This document shows positions 51,782 to 61,500 of a stretch of DNA of 64,000 nt, piece by piece. The first letter of the stretch is position 1, and each line of letters begins with the position of its first letter. The translations under genes and the position numbers were made by a program. A model generated the notes under the pieces. That model worked only from the letters and a program-made list of their open reading frames with translations, was not told the DNA's origin and ran no database searches. Source of the stretch: Afipia clevelandensis ATCC 49720. GTDB taxonomy: Bacteria > Pseudomonadota > Alphaproteobacteria > Rhizobiales > Xanthobacteraceae. Location of the stretch: assembly GCF_000336555.1 (NCBI RefSeq), contig NZ_KB375281.1, positions 4,146,155-4,210,154 on the forward strand, in the 5' to 3' direction.

Positions 51782-52492
51782 TCATGATTTGGTTCTGCGT
51801 TTTGGTTTCCAAAAGCCGGCCAAGGCTAGGGTATCGGAAATCTTTTGTTCAGATGGAGATCTCTCAGTCGGAAAGAGTTTCTCAAATTCGCCTTTGATAT
51901 TCAGGAGTAAGAGGGGCGGTATTTTGACCTGAGCTAGTTTACCGAAATCGATAAACTTAAACTGGTCAATGAATTCACCGAACTCAATGAGCTTATCATC
52001 GACAACGACAGTTCGCTTGGCATCTTCCTCAGATATTCCATGACGGAAAGATCGATAAACAGCGTTTTCAATTTTCGCAATTGAGATGGCGGCGTGGATG
52101 ATTTTCTGATCCAGCGGGCCTAATTTGTATGGAAGTCGCTCAGGTACGATTTCCACGGCGTGTAACTCTGCGCCATTTTCTAGTGTCACGGTCGCATCAA
52201 GCGACACTATACCGCCGTCTAGCAACTCAATGGAATACTCGCGGCGTTCGATGCTTGAACGTTCGATTGCACGAAACACATTGCCCGATTGCAGAGTGAT
52301 GAAAGTGCTTTCGGCTGAGAGAGGATGCCTATGCTCCATTACAACGAGATGAGTATGCTTCCCGGAATTCGGATTCAGCCGCGCTATATGGAAAATCGTC
52401 CGTCCACCTGCATCGAAGCTCTCTCTCTGCTCAAGCGCATCGATAGCTTCGGCAAGGGTTGTGGGCTTTCGGTCGATTTTGCCCTGGGCCAT
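51782..52492 (-). CDS. Unrecognised protein at the island edge
   Basis: 236 residues with no signal peptide, membrane helix or motif that I recognise. The central part is mixed alpha/beta with a segment FGKLAQVKIPPLLLLNIKGEFEKLF. It begins with a helical region (TLAEAIDALEQRESF). ATG 52492 with no upstream partner on this strand within 390 bases, so it is the first gene of the island's leftward unit. Confidence 0.68.
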   Translation of the reverse strand: MAQGKIDRKPTTLAEAIDALEQRESFDAGGRTIFHIARLNPNSGKHTHLVVMEHRHPLSAESTFITLQSGNVFRAIERSSIERREYSIELLDGGIVSLDATVTLENGAELHAVEIVPERLPYKLGPLDQKIIHAAISIAKIENAVYRSFRHGISEEDAKRTVVVDDKLIEFGEFIDQFKFIDFGKLAQVKIPPLLLLNIKGEFEKLFPTERSPSEQKISDTLALAGFWKPKRRTKS

Positions 52493-52890
52493 GCAAATTA
52501 GGACTTCTCAGGTGTGGGAGTCGAACTATACCATATTTGTCAATAATGAATGGTCTTGAAGCTCCTCGCAGTAATGAGCGTTTATGGAATTTGTCAGCGC
52601 ACGTTCCATCTCTGAGCATCGCCAAACGACAGCGCGCTGTACAACTGCCGCGGATTCAAGGGAATGCAGACAAACGATCAGCCCGGACTGTTGCTGAATA
52701 AGGAGCGCAAATCCGAGCTTGGTTCCAAGTTGCAGTTCAGCGCGGTCTGTTCGCGGCGATAGGGGCGTTTGTTTTGGTTCTTAAAACATCAGGCGATGGT
52801 CTATCTGTGTAGTCATCGCTAACTCGACACGCGCGGTTCATCGATCGCATGTTGTGCGACAACAGTTGACGTCGACGCATGGTGATGGAT
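52493..52890. other. Gene-less stretch between the phage-derived island and the two-component pair
   Basis: About 400 bases without a convincing gene on either strand. No clear att-like direct repeat was recognised by eye. Lower GC than the flanks. Confidence 0.45.
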
Positions 52891-53592
52891 CTAGAGGGCA
52901 AAAGAAGGAGCTGTGGGCCACGCAACGCCGCTCACGGATCCAACAGCCGGCTCATCGTCGCCAAGTTTTTGGGCGGCGATCACGACTTCAAGACGGTTTC
53001 TCGCATGCAGCTTCTGCATCAGGATCGTCATATAGTGTTTGACAGTTTTCTCGCTGATCTTGAGCGCAATCGCAATTTCCTTGTTCGTTTGACCGCGCAA
53101 AAGCAGCCGAACGATCTGCGTCTCACGGATCGTTAAATTGACCGCTTCCGCGGCGATTCGCCGAAGCGAGGTATCGCGCAGGGCTGCGATAACCTGGCTG
53201 GCAAAATTCTGAGTAATATAGGTTTCACCGCGTCGAACGCAGTCAATTGCCTGTAGTAACTCGGACGACTTGCTTCCCTTCAAAACGTAACCGTTTGCTC
53301 CTGCGTCGAGTGCGCGGATAGCAGTGTCCACGCCGGTAGCAGCCGTGAAGGCCACGATCTTTGTTGCGGGGCAATTTTTTGCGACGGCAGCTAGCGCCGC
53401 ATAGACATTTCCCGACATGCTGAGATCCGAGATGAGCACATCCGGCTTATGCCGGGAGCAGATTTCGATGATGTCGTTTGCGGTTGTTCCGGTAGCCAGA
53501 AGCCGCAACCCTGGAGCGCGCGAAAAAAGCGCTACAATAGCTTCGACCATGAGGGGGTGATCATCGACAAGTGCGACTGTAACAATACTCAT
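52891..53592 (-). CDS. NarL/FixJ-type response regulator
   Basis: 233 residues: a receiver domain with Asp10-Asp11 and phospho-acceptor Asp56 (VLISDLSM), and a LuxR-type HTH (LTIRETQIVRLLLRGQTNKEIAIALKISEKTVKHYM). It lies 175 bases downstream of the sensor kinase on the same strand and should be its partner. Candidate targets include the peroxidase gene divergent from the kinase. Confidence 0.93.
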   Translation of the reverse strand: MSIVTVALVDDHPLMVEAIVALFSRAPGLRLLATGTTANDIIEICSRHKPDVLISDLSMSGNVYAALAAVAKNCPATKIVAFTAATGVDTAIRALDAGANGYVLKGSKSSELLQAIDCVRRGETYITQNFASQVIAALRDTSLRRIAAEAVNLTIRETQIVRLLLRGQTNKEIAIALKISEKTVKHYMTILMQKLHARNRLEVVIAAQKLGDDEPAVGSVSGVAWPTAPSFAL

Positions 53593-53767
53593 TACTCGAC
53601 CTACTCAAAAACAGAACCGGCGGGTCTTCTAAAGGGACTGTGCAAAGCTAGAAACATTCTTAATAAACAATTTATAGGTAAAAGCCGATCCAATGTAAAT
53701 AATCCCCGTAACTATTGGCCCGTTAGGCTTACCGGCGCGCCGCGCGGCGTTCTCTAGACCTTGCCTC

Positions 53768-55198
53768 TTACGGGTCATACGCGTTCTGGTTGATCTGAGA
53801 GGAGGCCGTGTGCGGCAGCTTTGCTTCAATTCGGGTTCCTCCCTCCGGCAGGACTTTGATAGTGAAAGTTCCATGAAATGCTTCGACGCGGCGCTTTAGC
53901 CCGGGCAGGCCGAGCCCTGTCCGGCTCCGCGGATCAGGAGGTGGTGTAGCGGAATCTGGACCGCCATCGCTCACGACGACATGAATAAAGTCAGCGTCAG
54001 ACCAGGCGCCAACATGCTGATCACGCCCCCCGGCATGAGAAAATGCATTGTTCAGCCCTTCCTGAACGATACGGTAGATACATACTTTGGTTGGGGGGGA
54101 GATCTCCTCCGGAAGTGCTCCGATCGTACAAGTGACTTTGGTGCCTGTGACATGTTCGTGCGCACGGACGGGAAGCCAGATCGTTTCGGCCGCCGACAGG
54201 CCTTCCAACTGGGGAAGAACCAGCCCTTTTGAAATTTCGCGCAACTCACTGAGAATTCGAGTGGTCAACTGACGTGCATCCGCTTTGACATTCGTCCTTT
54301 CAGGAATGGCGTTGGTCATCACCGTTTCGGCTTCGCTCAACTTGAGGATAAGCAGGCTAAGGAGCTGCACGGGTCCATCGTGCAGATCCTGCCCTATTTG
54401 CTCCAGGAGAAGTTCATTCGATCGGGTAGAGTCGATCCGGGATTCTTCCGCAGCCTGTCGCAACTGATCGTTTTGAATTGCAAGCGCTTCTGTTTCAGAA
54501 ATTTTTTGAGTTAGCTTTTCGCGATGTTTCTCAACCATCTGACTGGCCTGACGCACCATCAGGAAAAGCAGCAGCATCATCGGGACGCTTATCATTCCCA
54601 CGATCCCCGCCGATGCGAATCGTACAGATCGAAGCTCTGCCGCGAACTGCTCTCCACTATTGTAGAGTTCTCCGACCGCGATAATATCTTGCGACCCGGT
54701 TCGGCGAAGAGGTGCGTAGATTTCAATGAGGGGTATGTTAAGCAAGCGTTCGTTGTGGTTTTCTTCGTCGTCGAGTTCATCGAACGAGCCCGAAATCTTA
54801 CCGAAAAATGCCAAGTCGAGATGCTTGGACGGGTATCTTTTCCCGACAAGCGCCTTGTCTGTCGAGTAGACGAGCGTCCCGTCGCGCAGCCAAATTTTGA
54901 TATTTTTTACTCGGGCCTTGAGTTGCCCTTCCAGAATCTCGTCCAGCTTTTTTGCGTTCTCCGGCGACAGTTTATCGGAGGTAGCAAGCTCCTGCACTGA
55001 TGGCCCAAGGAAGGCGTCAATCAGCAGAGCGGCCTCTCCGGCGGCGCTCTGCAAGAGGCTTCCCTCAATTCGCTCCGACATTGAATACGCAAGAGCGGCC
55101 ATGGAGAGGGCAATGGTCAGCCCTGCGGCGATCACGAATTGCTGAAGAAGGCCTAAGCGGAATTTTCCGAGGCCGGCTCTAAATGACGGCCAAAACAT
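53768..55198 (-). CDS. NarX/DegS-type sensor histidine kinase
   Basis: 476 residues: an N-terminal membrane helix (about 18-38), a periplasmic sensing domain (about 40-195), a second helix (about 196-216), a coiled coil (about 220-270), a HisKA_3 dimerisation domain with the phospho-His in IGQDLHDGPVQLLS, and an ATPase domain with IVQEGLNNAFSHA and TGLGLPGLKRRVEAF. HisKA_3 kinases pair with NarL-type regulators, and such a gene follows. The kinase is transcribed divergently from the giant peroxidase gene. Confidence 0.92.
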   Translation of the reverse strand: MFWPSFRAGLGKFRLGLLQQFVIAAGLTIALSMAALAYSMSERIEGSLLQSAAGEAALLIDAFLGPSVQELATSDKLSPENAKKLDEILEGQLKARVKNIKIWLRDGTLVYSTDKALVGKRYPSKHLDLAFFGKISGSFDELDDEENHNERLLNIPLIEIYAPLRRTGSQDIIAVGELYNSGEQFAAELRSVRFASAGIVGMISVPMMLLLFLMVRQASQMVEKHREKLTQKISETEALAIQNDQLRQAAEESRIDSTRSNELLLEQIGQDLHDGPVQLLSLLILKLSEAETVMTNAIPERTNVKADARQLTTRILSELREISKGLVLPQLEGLSAAETIWLPVRAHEHVTGTKVTCTIGALPEEISPPTKVCIYRIVQEGLNNAFSHAGGRDQHVGAWSDADFIHVVVSDGGPDSATPPPDPRSRTGLGLPGLKRRVEAFHGTFTIKVLPEGGTRIEAKLPHTASSQINQNAYDP

Positions 55199-55591
55199 GG
55201 GGACAGCTTCTCTTGGTTTAAAAAGTTCGTAACCGGATCAACGGCAAATCTGCTTGGATCGCAGGGAGCCAGAGTTCTGCTTGGAATGATACACATACTG
55301 CAATCATTGTCTTCGGTTCCATCATTAATGCTAAATTTCCTGAGGGGGTATTTCTCGCCTATGGGTTCGTGGCGCCGCTGTGCGAAAAATACCTGATTGA
55401 AACTGGTTTAGCGCCCGGCTTTCGATCCCCGTCAGACCAAGGTCTGGCGGATTTTGGACTAACGTCGAAAGACCTTAGCCCGATGGAGATAACTCTTTGG
55501 TCCTGAGAGTCCTCGGACCTTTCGCGGTTAGCAGCAGACCCAAACGGATCAACAATAGGCAGTCATTTTCAGCCTATTGGGAGTTGGGTCC
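55199..55591. promoter_or_regulatory. Divergent control region between the sensor kinase and giant peroxidase genes
   Basis: About 390 bases with no gene. It contains a 14-bp palindrome CAGACCAAGGTCTG (55433-55446), a GGTCC...GGACC pair near 55500-55520, and a hairpin just before the peroxidase start (separate entry). These are candidate regulator sites; none is matched to a known consensus. Confidence 0.5.
55553..55579 (+). promoter_or_regulatory. Stem-loop immediately upstream of the peroxidase start
   Basis: CAATAGGC (55553-55560) pairs perfectly with GCCTATTG (55572-55579) over an 11-base loop. The stem ends at the start of GGGAG (55579-55583), the likely ribosome site for ATG 55592, so folding could mask translation initiation or stabilise the transcript. 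Confidence 0.5.
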
Positions 55592-58500
55592 ATGACCGCA
55601 TTCGCGCTGAACCAAGCCGACCTTGAGTTCGTCCTCCGTCAGATCAAGATTGCAGAGGCACACGCGGCCGGGACCCCGTTAACTGAAATCTATGTGGACG
55701 CCGACGGCAACGTCGTTTCCGCCAGCACGCCGGGTGCAACACTCGCGATCCCTGATCCTCATGTCCCGAGTGGACTGCGCACAGTTGACGGATCGTATAA
55801 CAACCTCATTCCAGGCCGTGAATTTTGGGGTGCCGCAGATCAGGCGATGCCGCGTGCGCTTGATGGCAGTTTCCGTGACGATGCCGATGGCGATCAAATG
55901 CCGCTCGGACCTCCGGGATCGCCTGTCGTCACGAATACCGATTACGATATCATCGGTGCGCCGACCGGCAATCCATTCAACAATGGCGGTAATTCAGGCA
56001 ACGTCGCCGACGCGGACCCCCGTATCATTTCCAATCTCGTCGTGGATATGAGCGTCAACAACCCGGCGGCAATTCAAGCCTGGTTGAACAACGCCATTGC
56101 CCAGGCAGCCTGGGAGGAAGCCAATCCCGGCAAAATTCCTGTCGCCCCCGGTCAGCCGCTAGGCGACAACGGCGTCTACATCACCAATGAAGATATCTCG
56201 GCCATCCCGAACATTGCCGCGGACGAGGGCCTTACGGCGTCGTTCAATGCCTGGATGACCTTCTTCGGCCAGTTCTTCGATCATGGCCTGGACCTGATCA
56301 GCAAGGGTGGCAACGGCACCGTATACATTCCGCTTCAGCCGGATGATCCATTGTATGTGCCGGGTGGCAACGCCAATTTCATGGTCTTGACGCGCTCGAC
56401 GGTTGTCGAGGGACCGGATGGAAATCACGAAACGCGCAATACGACCACGCCGTTTGTCGATCAGAATCAGACCTATACGTCACATGCGTCCCATCAGGTA
56501 TTCCTGCGCGAGTATACGACTGTCGAAGGAAAATCGGTCGCGACCGGCCATCTGCTCGATGGCGCGAATGGCGGCCTGCCGACCTGGGCCGACATCAAGG
56601 CAAACGCCCTGACGCATCTTGGCATTCAGCTCGAGGATCGCGACGTCCTTAATATTCCGCTGATCCGGACCGACGCCTACGGAAAGTTCATCCCAGATCC
56701 GTCGACCGGATACGCTCAGCTGGTCGTTGGCCTCGGCACCGACGGAATACCGAATACTGCTGACGATATTGTCGTTTCCGGCACCAGTTCTGCTCCAGTG
56801 AACACATTTGCAGCTGGAGCTGTGCGCATCGGTCATGCCTTCCTGGACGACATCGCGCACAACGCAATTCCGGGGACGTTCTACGATACCGATGGGAATC
56901 CCGCGACGCAGGGAACCACCATGGTGGCTCCAGACTCGGATTCCGACCTGGGCAACGCAATCTCAGCCGATTTCCAGGGGCGTAACACGTCCTACGATAA
57001 CGAGTTGCTCGATCGGCATTTCATCACTGGCGACGGGCGAGGCAACGAAAACATCGGTCTCACCACCGTCCATCACGTCTTTCATTCGGAGCATAACCGT
57101 CAGGTCGAAGCACAAAAGCTAACGGTTCTCCGCAGCGGCAACCTTGCCTTCATCAATGAGTGGCTCACGGATGATCTGACTTCGCTGTCTGGCGCTCCGG
57201 GACCTGATGCCACACCGCTCGAATTGACCGCCTTTGCCGCCACGCTGGAGTGGGATGGCGAACGGCTGTTTCAGGCCGGCCGCTTTGCCACCGAAATGCA
57301 GTACCAGCACCTTGTGTTTGAAGAATTCGCTCGCAAGGTTCAGCCAAACATCGATGCCTTTGTCTTCAATTCCACGACCGACATCGACCCGTCGATCTTC
57401 GCCGAGTTCGCTCATACAGTTTACCGTTTCGGTCATTCTATGCTGACCGACAACATGCCTCGCATCGATGGCGAGGGAAATATCTTTGATGCGGATATCA
57501 GTCTGATCGAGGCGTTCACGAATCCCATCAGCTTCGACCACGTCGATGACGGTATAGCCGGCAACGATCTGACCGCCGATGAGGCGGCAGCCTCGATCGT
57601 TCGAGGTATGACAATCGAAACCGGGAATGAAATCGATGAATTCATCGTCGGCTCGCTGCGGAACAGTTTGCTTGGTCTGCCGCTCGATCTCGCTGCGCTG
57701 AATATCGCGCGAGGCCGCGAAGCGGGCGTTCCGACCTTGAACGATGCCCGTGGCCAGCTCTACGGAGCAACCGGATCATCGTTCCTGAAACCTTATGACA
57801 ATTGGGTCGACCTTGCCGCGAACCTGAAGAACTCGATGTCGGTGATCAATTTCATCGCCGCATACGGCACGCATCCCACGATTCCCGAGGATGGAACGCT
57901 ACAGCAGAAGCGCGATGCAGCGATGGTGCTTGTTCTCGGCACAACCGATCTGAACGGGAATGGCACAATCGAGGCAAATGAGATCGCGCCTTCGGACCGA
58001 GTTGACTATCTCACAAGCACCGGCACCTGGGCGGGCAGGGAGACCGGTCTCAATCTGATCGATCTCTGGATCGGCGGATTGGCCGAAAAGGTCATGCCGT
58101 TCGGCGGCATGCTGGGTTCGACATTCAATGCGATATTCGAGGCTCAGCTCGAGAACCTGCAGGATGGCGACCGTTTCTATTATCTGACACGTACGCAGGG
58201 TCAGAACTTGCTGGTCTCGCTTGAGCAGAATTCATTCGCCAAGCTGATCATGGCCAACACCGATCTTGCACAGCCGGGTCCGGACGGGATTCGCGGCACG
58301 TCGGACGACGTGGTTGAGCGGCATATCGGCGTCGATTCCTTTGCCAAGTACGATTTCGTACTAGAGGTCAATTCCGCCAATCAGCAGGACTACAACGGCT
58401 CCGCGCCAGGCGTTGATCCGGAAGGCAACGATCCAGTTCTCGAAGCTCTGGGGCTGGGCAAGGTTATCCGAGATGATTCTGGTACCTCCGGTCCGGATGC

Positions 58501-61500
58501 AAACTACCTGCGGTTCACCGGCGGTGAGCATGTGGTTGCAGGCGGAACCAGCGGTAATGATACCATCATCACTGATGACGGTGATGACGGTATCTGGGGA
58601 GACGCCGGAGACGATCGGATTGAATCGGGTGCCGGTGTCGATCTCGTCAACGGCGGGGCGGGCAACGACATCATCACCGATTCCGGCGATACCGGCGACT
58701 TCCTGAAGGGCGATGAAGGCGACGACGTGATCGCCAATTCGAACGGTATTGATATTCTTATGGGCGGCAGCGGCAAAGACATCATCTTTGTCGGCGTCGA
58801 TAGCACCGAAGTCTTTGCCGGGCAGGGCGACGATTTCGTTCTGGGTGGCGATGGCGCCGATCTGCTTATGGGCAACGAAGGCGACGATTGGCTCGAGGCG
58901 GGTGCTGGTTTTGACACCACCGCGGGCGACAACTCCGAACTGTTCTTCAACAGTACGATTGTCGGACACGACGTCATGTTCGCCGGTACGGACGAGCACG
59001 ATTTCGACGGTGAATCCGGCGACGACATCATGGTTCAGGGCGAAAGCGTGAACCGAAGCGAAGGCATGTTCGGCTTCGACTGGGGCATCTTCAAGGGAAT
59101 GGAGCTTGACGCTCTTGCCGATCTGGGCGTTCCGATTTTCACTACAGAGCAGGCCGATATTCTGCGTAACCGATTCGACAAGGTCGAAGCTTTGTCGGGA
59201 TGGAAACACGACGACACGCTGATTGGCGATGATCGTGTGTACACGCCCCCGGCAGTGGGAGATATCACTGCGACGACCGAAGGGGCCTTTTTCAAAGATG
59301 GCCTTGATCAAGCGGGCATTGATCGGATCGCTGGGCTTGACCAGATCGTTAGCGTCGGATCGACAGGATTCTTCGAAAGCGGCAACATCCTTCTCGGCGG
59401 TGCGGGCAGCGACATTCTCCGCGGCAGAGCTGGCGACGATATTCTGGACGGTGATCGCTGGCTCAATGTGCGCATCAGCATCAAGGACCAGAACAATCCG
59501 ACTCTGGAAATCGCGACAGTCGATAGCATGAAACATGTTTTCACGGTGTCGGAAAATCCGGCATGGGCCGGCAAATCGCTGTTCGAGCTGCTGATTGCTC
59601 GAACTGTCGTGCCGAGCCAGATGCATATCGTTCGTGAAATTTTGACCACCGGCGCAAGTGCTGCCGATGAAGACGTCGCAGTCTTTAGCGATCGCTATTT
59701 CGACGACAATGGAAGCCCGAACTACACGATCACAGCGAATCCCGACGGAAGCATTACGGTGACGCACGTTAACGTCACCACGGCGATCGATCCCACGACC
59801 GGACGACAGCTTCTTTCCGACGGCGTGGATACGCTGCGCAATATTGAAGTGCTGCGGTTCACGGATCGTGACATCAGATTTACTCCGCCGAGCCTGAAAC
59901 TTGACGCATTTGATCCAGGCGGAACTTATGCCGATAGTTTCGGCACTCAAAATTACGGCAATACCAATGGCAGTCTGAACTGGGGCCCGGATTGGACGGA
60001 AATCAGCGATGACAACAGCGCATCCGCGACAGGCGGGCAAATCCGGATTACAGGTGGAGCTCTGCAATTCGACGCAGGAAACGGGGCATCAATCGAACGC
60101 AACGTTAACTTGTCCGCAGCGTCGTCTGCCCGGCTGACCTACGCGGTCAATGAAGATGGCTTCGATGCCGGCGAGACTGTGACGGTTTCGTTTGCACCTG
60201 ACGGTGTCAATTTTACCGTCATTGAAACTATTGACAATTCAACCGGTAACGCGAACAGAAGCTTCGACTTTGCTGGTCCGTTCACCGCCAATGCGACGAT
60301 CCGTTTTGCGGTATCGAATGTGGTCGGCAACAATGACTTCGTGAACATCGATAATCTTACGTTCACATTGACGGTGCCGAAAGCTGTTCCGACGGTGGAT
60401 TTCGAAACGTCGTTTACCGAGGGGGCAGCGGCAGTCGCAATCGCCAGCGGTCCGTCGATCGTCGATGACGCCGTGCAGATGGTGTCTGCTCGGGTGGTGC
60501 TTACCAATGCATCGGCGGGCGATCAGCTGGTTGTGGGCGGCTTGCCTGATGGTATCACCGGTGCTGTCGATACGACGGTGACCGGACGTATAACCGTCAC
60601 ATTGGCCGGCTCAGCTTCGCTCGCTGCTTATCAGGCGGCTATTCAGGCAATTTCATTCCGCAATACGTCGGAGGCGCCTGCCACCGACGACCGGATCATA
60701 CACGTCACTGTGAATGACGGGTTTATCGACAGCAACGTCGCGGTGACCATGATTAACGTGACGGCCACGAACGATGCGCCAGTTGCGGGCGACGACAGAA
60801 TTGTAACCAACAACGTCAATGTGCCGTTCGCGATTCCGACCTGGGCGTTGATGGCCGATGACACCGATGCCGATGGTCCGATTCTGGCTGTCAGCGGCGT
60901 GTCGTCGATCAACGGTCTGACAGTTGCGCCATCGACCGGAATCTTGACGATCAATGACACCGGTACTGCCGGAGGAAGCTTCAATTACGCACTGACCGAT
61001 TCGATTGCGACCGACACCGGTGCGGTCCAGGTGGTCCGTGACATAACTGGTTTGCTGAACGGTAATGGTGGAGATGACATCATCGTCGGAAACGCTGTCA
61101 GCAATACCATCGAAGGCGACGGCGGCAACGACATTATCTTCGCCGGAGCAGGCGACGACACGGTCTCATGGACTGCAACGTCCTTCAACTTGCTCGGAAA
61201 TCCAATCGAACTTACGCAAGATGACCGCGACTTTGTTGATGGCGGCGATGGTAACGACGAGTTCGTGATCAATGGCAGCGGGATCGTTGAAAATTTCATT
61301 GTGTATTCGGCCGCCAACGCCGCTGCGGCGGGTATCACTGGGCTGAAGCCGGGCACTGAAATCGTAATAACGCGAAACGGTGCGGTTATTGCCGAACTCG
61401 ACAACATTGAAGAGATCATCATCAATACGGGTGCGGGTAATGACACTGTTACAACGTCCGGTAACTTCAACCCAACAAGTCTGAATTTCAGCACCATCAC

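Noticed and set aside
57071-57103. Apparent loss of a catalytic Arg in peroxidase domain 1 (HSEHNR where animal enzymes have REHNR)
   Set aside because: The catalytic Arg and heme-linked Glu are in the GDGRxNEN motif just before it (Arg483, Glu486), which is intact; the later motif is not the active-site Arg.
58361-60067. A 568-codon open frame on the minus strand opposite the peroxidase gene
   Set aside because: It is antisense to a continuous frame with peroxidase and RTX motifs; the long open length follows from the RTX codon bias. It has no domains.
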